Source of the DNA: Variovorax sp. Root473
GTDB lineage: Bacteria > Pseudomonadota > Gammaproteobacteria > Burkholderiales > Burkholderiaceae_C
Reading direction: 5' to 3'
NCBI RefSeq assembly: GCF_001426505.1
Contig: NZ_LMEV01000001.1
Span: 264,994-328,993 of the forward strand
DNA length: 64,000 bases
This document shows, one piece after another, positions 9,160-18,965 of this stretch. Made by a program: the position numbers and the translations under genes. Every line of letters begins with the position of its first letter. Within the stretch, counting starts at the first letter, position 1. A model generated the notes under the pieces. The model saw nothing but the letters and a program-made list of their open reading frames with translations, had not been told where the DNA came from and made no database searches.

Positions 9160-10146
9160 TTACAGCAGGTGGGCAACGCCGGCGCGTTCGCCTTCGAGCT
9201 CTTCGAGCGTCTTGTTGATGCGCTCCTGGCTGAATGCGTCGATCTCGAGGCCTTCGACCAGCTTGTACTCACCGTTTTCGCAGGTGACCGGGAAGCCGAA
9301 CATCACGTCCTTCGGAATGCCGTACTGGCCGTCCGACGGGATGCCCATCGTGACCCACTTGCCGTTGGTGCCCAGGGCCCAGTCGCGCATGTGGTCGATG
9401 GCGGCGTTGGCGGCCGAGGCAGCCGACGACAGGCCGCGCGCTTCGATGATGGCCGCGCCGCGCTTGCCGACGGTCGGCAGGAAGGTGTTGGCGTTCCATT
9501 CCTGGTCGTTGATCATCTTGGCGACGCTTTCGCCGTTGATGGTCGCAAAGCGGTAGTCGGCGTACATCGTGGGCGAGTGGTTGCCCCAGACGGTGAGCTT
9601 CTCGATGTCGGCCACGGCCTTGCCGGTCTTGGCGGCGATCTGGCTGGCAGCACGGTTGTGGTCCAGGCGCAGCATGGCGGTGAAGTTCTTGCGCGGCAGG
9701 TCCGGTGCCGACTTCATGGCGATGTAGGCGTTGGTGTTGGCGGGGTTGCCGACGACCAGCACCTTCACGTTGCGCGAGGCCACGGCGTTCAGCGCCTTGC
9801 CTTGTGCCGTGAAAATGGCGCCGTTGACGGCCAGCAGTTCGGCACGTTCCATGCCGGGGCCACGGGGGCGCGAGCCAACCAGCAGGGCGTAGTCGGCGTC
9901 CTTGAAGGCGGTCATCGGATCGCCGTGGGCTTCCATGCCGGCCAGCAGCGGGAAGGCGCAGTCGTCGAGTTCCATCATCACGCCCTTGAGCGCCTTCTGG
10001 GCCTTCTCGTCGGGGATTTCGAGCAGTTGCAGGATGACCGGCTGGTCTTTGCCGAGCATTTCGCCGGATGCGATACGGAACAACAGGGCGTAACCGATTT
10101 GACCGGCGGCACCGGTAACGGCAACGCGGACAGGCTTTTTGCTCAT
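9160..10146 (-). CDS. mdh: Malate dehydrogenase
   Basis: Mdh oxidises malate to oxaloacetate with NAD+. The 328-residue size and the sequence fit the cytosolic-type bacterial enzyme: the dinucleotide-binding loop [15 protein letters not shown] (about 11-25), the substrate loop [28 protein letters not shown] and the catalytic-histidine region [12 protein letters not shown]. The frame is open further upstream, but the ATG at 10146 gives the conserved [12 protein letters not shown] start with a GGAG 7 bp before it. It is the first gene of the minus-strand TCA unit. A TAAAAT -10 candidate lies about 100 bp upstream. Confidence 0.98.
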   Translation of the reverse strand: MSKKPVRVAVTGAAGQIGYALLFRIASGEMLGKDQPVILQLLEIPDEKAQKALKGVMMELDDCAFPLLAGMEAHGDPMTAFKDADYALLVGSRPRGPGMERAELLAVNGAIFTAQGKALNAVASRNVKVLVVGNPANTNAYIAMKSAPDLPRKNFTAMLRLDHNRAASQIAAKTGKAVADIEKLTVWGNHSPTMYADYRFATINGESVAKMINDQEWNANTFLPTVGKRGAAIIEARGLSSAASAANAAIDHMRDWALGTNGKWVTMGIPSDGQYGIPKDVMFGFPVTCENGEYKLVEGLEIDAFSQERINKTLEELEGERAGVAHLL

Positions 10147-10243
10147 GGGAAGACTCCAGAAGGTGGTGAAACGGGGCAGCGCTCTCGTGCGGCGCCAGCG
10201 GTCCTGCGGGGGGAAGCTTTCCCGCGGCGCGGGACCGGCCCGC

Positions 10244-10249
10244 ATTTTA
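10244..10249 (-). promoter_or_regulatory. Candidate -10 element for the mdh operon
   Basis: On the minus strand this reads TAAAAT, in an otherwise GC-rich stretch. An AAGACG lies 18 bp upstream as a poor -35. The predicted start would give a leader of about 90 nt before mdh. The adjoining palindrome at 10277-10288 would lie just upstream of the -35. Confidence 0.4.
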
Positions 10250-10276
10250 AGCCGAATCGACAAAGGCCGTCTTATG

Positions 10277-10288
10277 TCTTATATAAGA
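10277..10288. promoter_or_regulatory. Candidate GntR operator palindrome
   Basis: TCTTATATAAGA is a perfect 12-bp palindrome, and a further half-site (GTCTTAT) sits directly beside it at 10270-10276. It lies between divergent mdh and the GntR-family gene, close to the likely -35 region of mdh. GntR/HutC regulators usually bind such AT-rich inverted repeats near their own gene. Confidence 0.55.
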
Positions 10289-10328
10289 TATCCTCTGGGG
10301 GTCCGCCACGGCGCACCCCACCGCTGCC

Positions 10329-11087
10329 ATGAACACGCCCTCCACCCTCGACGAGCCCACGACGCCGTCCTTCAGTCCGCTCTACCAGCAGATCAAGACC
10401 CTGATCCTGCAGAGCCTGCAGGCCGGCGAGTGGAAGCCGGGCGAGCCCATCCCCAGCGAGATGGACCTGGCCGTGCGGTACCGCGTGAGCCAGGGCACGG
10501 TGCGCAAGGCGATCGACGAGCTGGCGGCCGAAAACCTGGTGGTGCGCCGCCAGGGCAAGGGCACCTTCGTCGCCACGCATGCCGAGCAGCATGTGCAGTA
10601 CCGCTTCCTGAAACTCGTGCCCGATGCCGGCAGCCCCAGTGCCGAAGGACCGGCCGAACGCACCATCGTCGACTGCAGGCGCCTGCGCGCCTCGGCCGAC
10701 GTGGCGCGTACGCTGAGCCTGCGTACCGGCGACGCCGTGCTGCAGGTGCGCCGCGTGCTCGCCTATGCGGGCGTGCCGACCATCCTCGAAGACCTCTGGC
10801 TGCCCGGCGCGCCGTTCAAGGGACTCACGGCCGACCGGCTGCGCGCCTGGCCCGGCCCGATGTACGCCATGTTCGAAACCGAGTTCGGCGTGCGCATGGT
10901 GCGCGCCGAAGAAAAGATCCGCGCCGTGCTGCCCGATGCCGAACAGGCCCAGTTGCTCGACGTGCCGCTGCAGATGCCGCTGCTGAGCGTGGAGCGCGTG
11001 GCGCACACGTACCACGACATGCCGATGGAACTGCGCCGCGGCCTGTACCGCACCGACACCCACCACTACCGCAACCAGCTGGGCTGA
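10329..11087 (+). CDS. GntR-family (HutC subfamily) transcriptional regulator
   Basis: The 252-residue protein has an N-terminal winged helix (about residues 16-85) with the GntR signature LQAGEWKPGEPIPSEMDLA and RYRVSQGTVRKAIDELAAE, then GKGTFVATH. The C-terminal part (about 105-245) has the UTRA ligand-binding pattern, including a PTILEDLWLPG segment and an arginine-rich end (RRGLYRTDTHHYRNQ). It sits divergent from mdh and upstream of sdhC (234 bp gap), so it probably senses an organic acid and controls the two TCA units. The effector is not known from sequence. Confidence 0.88.
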   Translation: MNTPSTLDEPTTPSFSPLYQQIKTLILQSLQAGEWKPGEPIPSEMDLAVRYRVSQGTVRKAIDELAAENLVVRRQGKGTFVATHAEQHVQYRFLKLVPDAGSPSAEGPAERTIVDCRRLRASADVARTLSLRTGDAVLQVRRVLAYAGVPTILEDLWLPGAPFKGLTADRLRAWPGPMYAMFETEFGVRMVRAEEKIRAVLPDAEQAQLLDVPLQMPLLSVERVAHTYHDMPMELRRGLYRTDTHHYRNQLG

Positions 11088-11187
11088 TCCGATGGCGCCG
11101 AAGAACCTCGCCCGCGCGGGCACAAACGCGCACACTCAGCCCGCGCAACGCAGCCCCGCATCACGAGCATCCGACTGCCGCAGTGCG

Positions 11188-11232
11188 TTGACTCCTGTGC
11201 GTCCGGTGCGCGATGGTGCATTGCAATAGAAT
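11188..11232 (+). promoter_or_regulatory. Candidate promoter region of the sdh operon
   Basis: The 234-bp gap between the GntR gene and sdhC holds TTGACT at 11188-11193 and TAGAAT at 11227-11232. Their spacing is too long for one sigma-70 promoter, so TAGAAT is the stronger -10 candidate. It would leave a leader of about 80 nt rich in AAGCCA/AAGTCA-like repeats before sdhC. Confidence 0.35.
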
Positions 11233-11321
11233 TTTGCGTTGTTTGCATTCCGCAGAAGAAACAAAAGCGTTCGCTCTCAGAACAAGCCAACAAGTCACAA
11301 AGCCACGAAAGCCACCTCCCC

Positions 11322-11768
11322 ATGACAGAGCTTGCAACCCCTCCCCGGCCGCCGCGTCGCGAATTCCGGAACATCAATGCCTTCACCGATCTCACGACCT
11401 ACCGGCTGCCGCCGGCCGGCATCGTGTCGATCCTGCACCGCGTGAGCGGCGTGCTGATGTTCCTGCTGATGCCCTTCATCATCTGGATGTTCGACACCTC
11501 GCTGTCATCTGACTATTCGTTCGCGAAATTCAAGGCCGCGTTCAACACCGGCATCGGCTTTGCCCCGGGATGGTTCTTCAAGCTCGTGGCACTGGCGCTC
11601 ATCTGGGCCTACCTGCACCACTTCATCGCCGGCCTGCGTCACCTCTGGATGGACGTGAGCCACGCCGCCGTGACCAAGGAATTCGGTCACAGCTCGGCCA
11701 TGTTCACGCTGGCCGCGAGCGTCATCCTCACGCTGGTGCTCGGCGCCAAGCTGTTCGGCCTGTACTGA
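11322..11768 (+). CDS. sdhC: Succinate dehydrogenase cytochrome b556 subunit
   Basis: This 148-residue membrane subunit of complex II helps bind heme b and ubiquinone. It has the conserved N-terminal region with TYRLPPAGIVSILHRVSG, followed by three hydrophobic helices (about 44-62, 84-105 and 124-146). The histidine motif LHHFIAGLRHLWMD in helix 2 supplies the heme ligand. Its N-terminal extension of about 20 residues with several prolines and arginines is common in the betaproteobacterial form. It is the first gene of sdhCDAB and ends 13 bp before sdhD. Confidence 0.96.
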   Translation: MTELATPPRPPRREFRNINAFTDLTTYRLPPAGIVSILHRVSGVLMFLLMPFIIWMFDTSLSSDYSFAKFKAAFNTGIGFAPGWFFKLVALALIWAYLHHFIAGLRHLWMDVSHAAVTKEFGHSSAMFTLAASVILTLVLGAKLFGLY

Positions 11769-11781
11769 GAAGGAGCTCCCC

Positions 11782-12147
11782 ATGTCTGTGAATTACGGCT
11801 CCAAGCGCATCGTTGTCGGCGCGCACTACGGTCTGCGCGACTGGCTCAGCCAGCGCATCACCGGCGCCCTGATGGCGCTCTTCACCATCATCCTGCTCGC
11901 GCAAGTGATCTTCTCGCGCGGCCCCATCGGCTACGACCTGTGGGCCGGCATCTTCGCCGCCCAGTGGATGAAGGTCCTGACCTTCTCCGTGATCGTTGCC
12001 CTGCTCTATCACGTGTGGGTCGGCATGCGCGACGTGTGGATGGACTACGTCCAGCCTGTCGCCATCCGTCTCGTGCTGCAAGTTTTCACCATCGTCTGGC
12101 TTGTCGGTTGTGCGGGTTGGGCCATTCAAGTGCTTTGGAAGATCTGA
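11782..12147 (+). CDS. sdhD: Succinate dehydrogenase membrane anchor subunit
   Basis: The 121-residue product has three predicted transmembrane helices (about 29-49, 60-80 and 95-117). The YHVWVGMRDVWMDYV motif in the second helix is the SdhD counterpart of the heme and quinone region. An N-terminal GAHYGLRDWLSQRITGA segment matches SdhD proteins. AAGGAG precedes the ATG by 6 bp. It lies 6 bp upstream of sdhA. Confidence 0.96.
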   Translation: MSVNYGSKRIVVGAHYGLRDWLSQRITGALMALFTIILLAQVIFSRGPIGYDLWAGIFAAQWMKVLTFSVIVALLYHVWVGMRDVWMDYVQPVAIRLVLQVFTIVWLVGCAGWAIQVLWKI

Positions 12148-12153
12148 CCCACC

Positions 12154-13962
12154 ATGACCTACACAAAAGAAAACATCACCAAGCGCAAGTTCGACGTCGT
12201 CATCGTCGGTGCCGGCGGCTCCGGCATGCGCGCCTCGCTGCAACTCGCCCGTGCCGGCCTCAACGTGGCCGTGCTCTCCAAGGTGTTCCCGACCCGCTCG
12301 CACACCGTCGCTGCCCAGGGCGGCGTGGGCGCCTCGCTCGGCAACATGAGCGAAGACAACTGGCACTACCACTTCTACGACACGATCAAGGGTTCCGACT
12401 GGCTCGGCGACCAGGACGCGATCGAGTTCATGTGCCGTGAAGCCCCGAAGGTCGTGTACGAGCTCGAGCACTTCGGCATGCCGTTCGACCGCAACCCCGA
12501 CGGCACCATTTACCAGCGTCCGTTCGGTGGCCACACCGCCAACTACGGCGAGAAGGCCGTGCAACGCGCCTGCGCCGCGGCCGACCGCACCGGCCACGCG
12601 ATGCTGCACACGCTCTACCAGAAGAACGTCGAAGCGCGTACGCAATTCTTCGTCGAATGGATGGCGCTGGACCTCATCCGTGACGACGAAGGCGACGTCG
12701 TCGGCGTCACTGCGCTCGAAATGGAAACCGGCGACCTGCACATCCTGCAGGCCAAGACCGTGCTGCTGGCCACCGGCGGCGCAGGCCGCATCTTCGGTGC
12801 GTCCACCAACGCCTTCATCAACACCGGCGACGGCCTGGGCATGGCTGCACGTTCGGGCATCCCGCTGCAGGACATGGAGTTCTGGCAGTTCCACCCCACC
12901 GGCGTGGCCGGCGCGGGCGTGCTGCTGACCGAAGGCTGCCGCGGCGAAGGCGCCATCCTGCTGAACAGCAACGGCGAACGCTTCATGGAGCGCTATGCGC
13001 CCACGCTGAAGGACCTGGCACCGCGCGACTTCGTGTCGCGCTCGATGGACCAGGAAATCAAGGAAGGCCGTGGCTGTGGTCCCAACAAGGACTACATCCA
13101 CATGAAGCTGGACCACCTGGGCGCCGACACCATCCACAAGCGGCTGCCGTCGGTCTACGAGATCGGCATCAACTTCGCCAACGTCGACGTCACCAAGGAA
13201 CCGATTCCCGTGGTGCCCACCATCCACTACCAGATGGGCGGCATCCCGACGAACATCAACGGCCAGGTCGTCATCCAGAAGGGTGAAGACAACAGCGCCG
13301 TGGTGAACGGCCTGTACGCGGTGGGCGAATGCTCCTGCGTGAGCGTGCACGGCGCCAACCGCCTGGGCACCAACTCGCTGCTCGACCTGCTGGTGTTCGG
13401 CCGCGCGGCCGGCAACCACATCGTCGAGTTCAACGACAAGCTCAAGGAACACAAGGAACTGCCCAAGGATGCGGCCGACCGCACCCTGCAGCGCCTGAAC
13501 GAACTCGAAGCCTCCACCGGCGGCGAGTACGCCCAGGACGTGGCCGGCGAGATCCGCGCCGTCATGCAGCAGCACGCCGCCGTGTTCCGCAAGCAGGCCT
13601 CGATGGACGAAGGCGTGGTCAAGATCGCCGCCGTGCGCGAGCGCGTCAAGTCGATCGGCCTGAAGGACAAGTCCAAGGTGTTCAACACCGCCCGCATCGA
13701 AGCGCTGGAAGTCGACAACCTGATCGAAGTGGCGCAGGCCACCATGGTCTCGGCCGCCGCCCGCAAGGAATGCCGCGGCGCCCACACGGTGGAAGACTAC
13801 GAGCGTCCCGCGGACGATCCGGTCGCACCGCTGGGCCGCGACGACGCCAACTGGATGAAGCACACGCTCTGGTACAGCGCGGACAACCGCCTCTCGTACA
13901 AGCCCGTCAAGCTGCAACCGCTGACGGTGGCTTCGGTGCCACCCAAGGTCCGCACGTTCTAA
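12154..13962 (+). CDS. sdhA: Succinate dehydrogenase flavoprotein subunit
   Basis: SdhA oxidises succinate to fumarate with covalent FAD. In the 602-residue protein the Rossmann motif [16 protein letters not shown] is at about 15-30. The FAD-linking histidine is H50 in [10 protein letters not shown]. The substrate-site motif WQFHPTG is present, as are the catalytic [18 protein letters not shown] arginine segment and the late [20 protein letters not shown]. Length is normal for the family (about 590). It is co-transcribed with sdhCDB and with sdhE, the factor that assists flavinylation of this subunit. Confidence 0.98.
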   Translation: MTYTKENITKRKFDVVIVGAGGSGMRASLQLARAGLNVAVLSKVFPTRSHTVAAQGGVGASLGNMSEDNWHYHFYDTIKGSDWLGDQDAIEFMCREAPKVVYELEHFGMPFDRNPDGTIYQRPFGGHTANYGEKAVQRACAAADRTGHAMLHTLYQKNVEARTQFFVEWMALDLIRDDEGDVVGVTALEMETGDLHILQAKTVLLATGGAGRIFGASTNAFINTGDGLGMAARSGIPLQDMEFWQFHPTGVAGAGVLLTEGCRGEGAILLNSNGERFMERYAPTLKDLAPRDFVSRSMDQEIKEGRGCGPNKDYIHMKLDHLGADTIHKRLPSVYEIGINFANVDVTKEPIPVVPTIHYQMGGIPTNINGQVVIQKGEDNSAVVNGLYAVGECSCVSVHGANRLGTNSLLDLLVFGRAAGNHIVEFNDKLKEHKELPKDAADRTLQRLNELEASTGGEYAQDVAGEIRAVMQQHAAVFRKQASMDEGVVKIAAVRERVKSIGLKDKSKVFNTARIEALEVDNLIEVAQATMVSAAARKECRGAHTVEDYERPADDPVAPLGRDDANWMKHTLWYSADNRLSYKPVKLQPLTVASVPPKVRTF

Positions 13963-13984
13963 GAATATTTACAAGGTCCATACG

Positions 13985-14686
13985 ATGAAGCGCACATTCC
14001 AGATCTACCGCTACGACCCGGACAAGGACGCCAAGCCCTACATGCAGACGGTCGAGGTCGAACTCGACGGCCACGAACGCATGCTGCTGGACGCCCTGAT
14101 GAAGCTCAAGGCGCAGGATCCCACGCTGTCGTTCCGCCGCTCGTGCCGCGAAGGCGTCTGCGGCTCCGACGCGATGAACATCAACGGCAAGAACGGTCTG
14201 GCCTGCCTGACCAACATGAACACGCTCAAGGGCACCGTCGTGCTCAAGCCGCTGCCGGGCCTGCCCGTCATCCGCGACCTGATCGTCGACATGACCCAGT
14301 TCTTCAAGCAGTACAACTCGATCAAGCCGTACCTGCAGAACGACAACGTGCCGCCCGAGAAGGAACGCCTGCAGTCGCCCGAAGAGCGTGAAGAACTCGA
14401 CGGCCTGTACGAGTGCATCCTGTGCGCGAGCTGCTCCACGAGCTGCCCGAGCTTCTGGTGGAACCCCGACAAGTTCGTCGGCCCGGCCGGCCTGCTGCAG
14501 GCCTACCGCTTCATCGCTGACAGCCGCGACGAAGCCACCGCCGAGCGCCTGGACAACCTGGAAGACCCGTACCGCCTGTTCCGCTGCCACACGATCATGA
14601 ACTGCGTCGACGTGTGCCCGAAGAGCCTGAACCCCACCAAGGCCATCGGCAAGATCAAGGAACTGATGGTGCGTCGCGCCATCTGA
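13985..14686 (+). CDS. sdhB: Succinate dehydrogenase iron-sulfur subunit
   Basis: The 233-residue subunit carries electrons from FAD to quinone through three clusters. The [2Fe-2S] ligands are in [20 protein letters not shown] plus the next AC. The [4Fe-4S] and [3Fe-4S] ligands are in [20 protein letters not shown] and in [17 protein letters not shown]. All expected cysteines are present. The gene follows sdhA by 22 bp and precedes sdhE by 20 bp. Confidence 0.98.
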   Translation: MKRTFQIYRYDPDKDAKPYMQTVEVELDGHERMLLDALMKLKAQDPTLSFRRSCREGVCGSDAMNINGKNGLACLTNMNTLKGTVVLKPLPGLPVIRDLIVDMTQFFKQYNSIKPYLQNDNVPPEKERLQSPEEREELDGLYECILCASCSTSCPSFWWNPDKFVGPAGLLQAYRFIADSRDEATAERLDNLEDPYRLFRCHTIMNCVDVCPKSLNPTKAIGKIKELMVRRAI

Positions 14687-14706
14687 CCTTCTTTCAAGAC
14701 ACCATC

Positions 14707-15021
14707 ATGCAAACCGCCGACGAACTCCAGCAGCCGCTCAGCGAACGTGCGCTGAGCAAGCTGAAATGGCGTTGCCGGCGCGGCCTGCTCGAGAACGACC
14801 TGTTCATCGCCCGCTTCTTCGAGCGGCACGAATCCCACATGACCAACGGTCAGGCGGGAGCGATGGAGACATTGATGGACCTGTCGGACAACGACCTCCT
14901 GGACCTTTTGCTGTGCAGAAAGGAGCCCGAGCCCGAATGGGCCGGCGCCGAGGTGGTCGCATTGCTGCATCTGATGCGTACCGATGGCGCGCAGCGTCCC
15001 GCAATCTCTCCTTCGTCCTGA
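14707..15021 (+). CDS. sdhE: Succinate dehydrogenase assembly factor (FAD assembly factor SdhE)
   Basis: This 104-residue protein has the SdhE/YgfY signature RGLLE at residues 25-29 and the later LMDLSDNDLLDLLLCRKEPE segment. The family promotes covalent FAD attachment to SdhA. The frame is open upstream into sdhB, but the ATG at 14707 gives the family's normal N-terminus. Here it sits between sdhB and gltA. In E. coli it is next to ygfX, and a YgfX-like gene occurs in this window at 49695-50177, far away. Confidence 0.92.
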   Translation: MQTADELQQPLSERALSKLKWRCRRGLLENDLFIARFFERHESHMTNGQAGAMETLMDLSDNDLLDLLLCRKEPEPEWAGAEVVALLHLMRTDGAQRPAISPSS

Positions 15022-15045
15022 ATCCTCCTCTGAAAGTAAACCGAA

Positions 15046-16356
15046 ATGAAAGCATCCGATACCAAGGCCACGCTGTCGTTCAGCAATGGCGGCGACAACG
15101 TCGAACTGCCGATCTACAAGGGCACCATCGGCCCCGACGTGATCGACATCCGCAAGCTGTATGCACAGACCGGCATGTTCACGTACGACCCGGGCTTCAT
15201 GTCGACCGCCGCCTGCCAGTCGGCCATCACCTACATCGACGGTGACAAGGGCGAGCTGCTGTACCGCGGCTACCCCATCGAGCAACTCGCCACCAACTGC
15301 GACTTCCTCGAGACCTGCCACCTGCTGCTGTACGGCGAACTGCCCGACGCCGGCAAGAAGGCCAATTTCACGAAGCTCGTGACCAACCACACGATGGTCA
15401 ACGAGCAGATGCAGTTCTTCCTGCGCGGCTTCCGCCGTGATGCCCACCCGATGGCCATCATGACCGGCCTCGTGGGCGCCCTGTCGGCCTTCTATCACGA
15501 CAGCACGGACATCAACAATCCCGAGCACCGCGAGATCGCCGCGATCCGCCTGATCGCGAAGATGCCCACGCTCGTGGCCATGGCCTACAAGTACACCGTC
15601 GGCCAGCCGTACATGTACCCGAAGAACGAACTGAGCTATGCAGGCAACTTCCTGCACATGATGTTCGCCACGCCGTGCGAAGAGTACAAGGTGAACCCGG
15701 TGCTCGAGCGCGCGCTCGACCGCATCTTCATCCTGCACGCAGACCACGAGCAGAACGCCTCGACCTCGACCGTGCGCCTGTGCGGCTCGTCGGGCACCAA
15801 CCCCTTCGCGGCCATTGCAGCCGGCGTGGCGTGCCTGTGGGGCCCGGCCCACGGCGGCGCCAACGAAGCGGCGCTGAACATGCTGTACGACATCCAGCGC
15901 GAAGGCGGCGTGGAAAAGATCGGCGAGTTCATCAAGAAGGTCAAGGACAAGAACTCGAACGTCAAGCTGATGGGCTTCGGCCATCGCGTGTACAAGAACT
16001 ACGACCCGCGCGCCAAGCTCATGCAGGAAACCTGCAACGAAGTGCTGACCGAGCTGGGCCTGGAAAACGACCCGCTGTTCAAGCTCGCCAAGGAACTCGA
16101 GAAGATCGCCCTGGAAGACGAGTACTTCGTGTCGCGCAAGCTCTACCCGAACGTCGACTTCTACTCGGGCATCGTGCAGCGCGCCATCGGCATCCCGGTG
16201 CCGCTGTTCACCGCGATCTTCGCGCTGGCCCGCACGGTCGGCTGGATCGCCCAGCTGAACGAAATGATCGGCGACCCCGAGTACAAGATCGGCCGCCCGC
16301 GCCAGCTGTTCGAAGGCTCGCCCAAGCGTGACGTGAAGCCGATCTCGGCCCGCTGA
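15046..16356 (+). CDS. gltA: Citrate synthase
   Basis: GltA condenses oxaloacetate and acetyl-CoA to citrate. The 436-residue size is that of the large, NADH-sensitive type II enzyme of Gram-negative bacteria. Visible are an N-terminal beta-rich domain, the catalytic-histidine motifs [14 protein letters not shown] and [16 protein letters not shown], and the aspartate region [17 protein letters not shown]. It is the last gene of the sdh unit, 24 bp after sdhE, and is followed by an intrinsic terminator at 16387-16412. Confidence 0.98.
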   Translation: MKASDTKATLSFSNGGDNVELPIYKGTIGPDVIDIRKLYAQTGMFTYDPGFMSTAACQSAITYIDGDKGELLYRGYPIEQLATNCDFLETCHLLLYGELPDAGKKANFTKLVTNHTMVNEQMQFFLRGFRRDAHPMAIMTGLVGALSAFYHDSTDINNPEHREIAAIRLIAKMPTLVAMAYKYTVGQPYMYPKNELSYAGNFLHMMFATPCEEYKVNPVLERALDRIFILHADHEQNASTSTVRLCGSSGTNPFAAIAAGVACLWGPAHGGANEAALNMLYDIQREGGVEKIGEFIKKVKDKNSNVKLMGFGHRVYKNYDPRAKLMQETCNEVLTELGLENDPLFKLAKELEKIALEDEYFVSRKLYPNVDFYSGIVQRAIGIPVPLFTAIFALARTVGWIAQLNEMIGDPEYKIGRPRQLFEGSPKRDVKPISAR

Positions 16357-16386
16357 TCGACCGGCTGCGGAACCTCCGCTCCCCTG

Positions 16387-16412
16387 AAAAAGCTGCCTCC
16401 GGGCAGCTTTTT
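16387..16412 (+). terminator. Intrinsic terminator after gltA
   Basis: AAAAAGCTGCC pairs with GGCAGCTTTTT around a TCCG tetraloop, and the right arm ends in a T6 run. It lies 30 bp after the gltA stop codon. Confidence 0.93.
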
Positions 16413-16457
16413 TATTGGCCGTTCGGCATGCCCCTCCTCGCCAGCCGGCAGCGAGGT

Positions 16458-16474
16458 CATCGCGCATCGCGATG
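16458..16474. promoter_or_regulatory. LysR-type box 1
   Basis: CATCGC-GCATC-GCGATG is an interrupted palindrome with 6-bp arms. It contains the T-N11-A arrangement of LysR-type binding sites. A near-identical copy begins 52 bp downstream, just before the LysR-family gene. Confidence 0.65.
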
Positions 16475-16509
16475 GCAAGGGCATAAAAACAGGAAGAAAA
16501 TAGTCAACT

Positions 16510-16526
16510 CATCGCCAATCGCGATG
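16510..16526. promoter_or_regulatory. LysR-type box 2
   Basis: CATCGC-CAATC-GCGATG matches the box at 16458 in 15 of 17 positions, with identical arms. It ends 10 bp before the ATG at 16537, in the place where a ribosome-binding site would be, so occupancy should block expression of the regulator gene. Confidence 0.65.
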
Positions 16527-16536
16527 CCAAAACCCC

Positions 16537-17481
16537 ATGAGCACGTCCGAACGCAACTTCGCCCGCCGCATCGACCTCACGTCGCTGCAGCTGTTCGTGG
16601 CCGTGTGTGAGTTGGGCAGCATCGGGCGCGCAGCGGAGCGCGAGTTCATCGCGGCCTCGGCCGTGAGCAAGCGGCTGTCGGACCTGGAGGCCACGCTCGG
16701 CACCGCCCTGCTCTACCGCCATGCGCGCGGCGTCGACCTCACGCCCGCCGGCGAAAGCCTGCTGCACCACGCCCGCTCAGTGCTCTACAGCCTCGAGAAG
16801 ATGCAGGGCGAGCTCAGCGAGTACGCCGACGGCGTGCGCGGCCATGTGCGGGTGCACGCCAACATCTCGGCCATCGTGCAGTTCCTGCCAGAAGACCTGG
16901 GCGTGTTCTCGCGAGCCCATGAGGCCATCAAGATCGACCTCGAGGAGCACCTGAGCAGCGAAGTGATCCGCGCGGTGCAGGAGGGCGCGGCCGACCTCGG
17001 CGTGTGCCACGTCGCCGGCGGCGCGGGCGAGCTGCAGAGCCTTTCTTATCGACACGACCGCCTCGCGCTGATCGTTCCCGAAGGGCACGCGCTGGCCGCG
17101 CACGAAGCGATCGATTTCGTCGACTCGCTGGCCTTCGACCATGTGGGCCTGCACACCAACAGCTCGATCTACGTGGCGATGCACGAAGCGGCGCTGAGCG
17201 CCGGCCGCAGCGTGAAGCTGCGCATCCACGTCACGGGCCTGGACGCCATGTGCCGGATGATCGACAACGGCCTGGGCATCGGCGTGATGCCGCAGCGCGC
17301 CTTCGAACTCATGCACAACGGCATCGGCCGCGGCCTCGTGAGCGTGACGCTCAACGACGCCTGGGCGGCGCGCGAGATCCAGCTGGTGGCGCGCGACTTT
17401 TCTACCCTGCCGGTGGCGGCGCGCACGCTGGTGAACCACCTGCACGCAGCGGCCGACGCCACCGAACGACTCGCGGCCTAG
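16537..17481 (+). CDS. LysR-family transcriptional regulator upstream of leuC
   Basis: The 314-residue protein has the LysR winged helix-turn-helix at about residues 13-72 ([20 protein letters not shown], then [20 protein letters not shown] and LTPAGESLL). The rest is a periplasmic-binding-protein-like effector domain (about 95-305). The chosen ATG lacks a clear Shine-Dalgarno sequence because box 2 occupies that position. It lies 46 bp upstream of leuC in the same orientation. Control of leuC or of itself is inferred from position. The effector is unknown. Confidence 0.9.
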   Translation: MSTSERNFARRIDLTSLQLFVAVCELGSIGRAAEREFIAASAVSKRLSDLEATLGTALLYRHARGVDLTPAGESLLHHARSVLYSLEKMQGELSEYADGVRGHVRVHANISAIVQFLPEDLGVFSRAHEAIKIDLEEHLSSEVIRAVQEGAADLGVCHVAGGAGELQSLSYRHDRLALIVPEGHALAAHEAIDFVDSLAFDHVGLHTNSSIYVAMHEAALSAGRSVKLRIHVTGLDAMCRMIDNGLGIGVMPQRAFELMHNGIGRGLVSVTLNDAWAAREIQLVARDFSTLPVAARTLVNHLHAAADATERLAA

Positions 17482-17527
17482 ACCGCACCGACAGACAATC
17501 CATTTCCCCACGAAAGAAGAGACCGAC

Positions 17528-18949
17528 ATGGCACGCACGCTCTACGACAAGATCTGGGACGAACACGTCGTCCACACCGAGGAAGACGGCACCGCGATCC
17601 TCTACATCGACCGCCACCTGGTGCACGAAGTGACCAGCCCGCAGGCCTTCGAAGGCTTGCGCGAGGCCGGCCGCAAGCTGTGGCGCATCAGCTCGGTGGT
17701 GGCCACCGCCGACCACAACACACCCACCACCGGCTGGGAACGCGGCTATGAAGGCATCGCCGATCCGACCAGCAAGGAGCAGGTCACCACGCTCGACCAC
17801 AACATCGCCGAATTCGGCGCCGCCGCGTTCTTCCCGTTCCTGAGCAAGCGCCAGGGCATCGTGCACGTGATCGGCCCGGAAAGCGGCGCGACGCTGCCGG
17901 GCATGACGGTCGTCTGCGGCGACTCGCACACCTCCACGCACGGCGCGTTCGGCGCGCTGGCGCACGGCATCGGCACCAGCGAGGTCGAGCACGTGATGGC
18001 CACGCAGACGCTGCTGGGCAAGAAGGCCAGGAACATGCTCGTGAAGGTCGAAGGCAAGCTGCCGCTGGGCTGCACGGCCAAGGACATCGTGCTGGCCATC
18101 ATCGGCAAGATCGGCACCGCCGGCGGCACGGGCTACACGATCGAATTCGCCGGCTCCGCCATCCGCGACCTGAGCATGGAAGGCCGCATGACGGTCTGCA
18201 ACATGGCCATCGAAGCCGGCGCACGCGCCGGGTTGGTGGCGGTCGACGAGAAGACCATCAGCTATGTGAAGGGCCGCCCGCTCGCGCCCACCGGCGTCGA
18301 ATGGGACCAGGCCGTGAGCTACTGGCGCACGCTGCAGTCCGACCCCGGCGCGACCTTCGACGCCGTGGTCGAGCTCGATGCCACGCAGATCCAGCCGCAG
18401 GTCACCTGGGGCACGTCGCCAGAAATGGTGGTCGAGATCAACGGCCGCGTGCCCGATCCCGACAAGGAAAAGGACGCCAGCAAGCGCAGCGCCATCGAGC
18501 GCGCGCTGGTCTACATGGGCCTGGAGCCGAACAAGGCGATGAATGACATCTTCATCGACAAGGTGTTCATCGGCTCGTGCACCAACAGCCGCATCGAGGA
18601 CATGCGCGAAGCCGCCGCGGTGGTGAAGAAGCTCGGCCAGAAGGTCGCCAAGAACGTGAAGCTCGCGATGGTCGTGCCCGGCTCGGGCGTGGTGAAGGAA
18701 CAGGCCGAGCGCGAAGGCCTCGACCAGATCTTCAAGGCCGCAGGCTTCGAATGGCGCGAGCCCGGCTGCTCGATGTGCCTGGCGATGAACGCCGACCGGC
18801 TGGAGCCCGGCGAGCGCTGCGCATCGACCAGCAACCGCAACTTCGAAGGCCGCCAGGGCGCGGGTGGCCGCACCCACCTCGTGAGCCCGGCCATGGCCGC
18901 CGCCGCCGCGGTGCACGGCCACTTCGTCGACGTCCGTACGTTCGCCTGA
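17528..18949 (+). CDS. leuC: 3-isopropylmalate dehydratase large subunit
   Basis: LeuC with LeuD isomerises 2- to 3-isopropylmalate in leucine synthesis, using a [4Fe-4S] cluster. The 473-residue protein shows the aconitase-family motifs: [28 protein letters not shown], and the cluster cysteines in [14 protein letters not shown] and [11 protein letters not shown]. The ending [21 protein letters not shown] is typical. A GAAGAGA lies before the ATG. LeuD starts 16 bp downstream. Confidence 0.98.
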   Translation: MARTLYDKIWDEHVVHTEEDGTAILYIDRHLVHEVTSPQAFEGLREAGRKLWRISSVVATADHNTPTTGWERGYEGIADPTSKEQVTTLDHNIAEFGAAAFFPFLSKRQGIVHVIGPESGATLPGMTVVCGDSHTSTHGAFGALAHGIGTSEVEHVMATQTLLGKKARNMLVKVEGKLPLGCTAKDIVLAIIGKIGTAGGTGYTIEFAGSAIRDLSMEGRMTVCNMAIEAGARAGLVAVDEKTISYVKGRPLAPTGVEWDQAVSYWRTLQSDPGATFDAVVELDATQIQPQVTWGTSPEMVVEINGRVPDPDKEKDASKRSAIERALVYMGLEPNKAMNDIFIDKVFIGSCTNSRIEDMREAAAVVKKLGQKVAKNVKLAMVVPGSGVVKEQAEREGLDQIFKAAGFEWREPGCSMCLAMNADRLEPGERCASTSNRNFEGRQGAGGRTHLVSPAMAAAAAVHGHFVDVRTFA

Positions 18950-18965
18950 ACCCAGAGAGATTCAC

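Noticed and set aside
11728..13917. 729-codon open frame opposite sdhD/sdhA
   Set aside because: Mirror of a conserved gene with covalent FAD site and succinate motifs; His/Val/Gly-rich shadow product.
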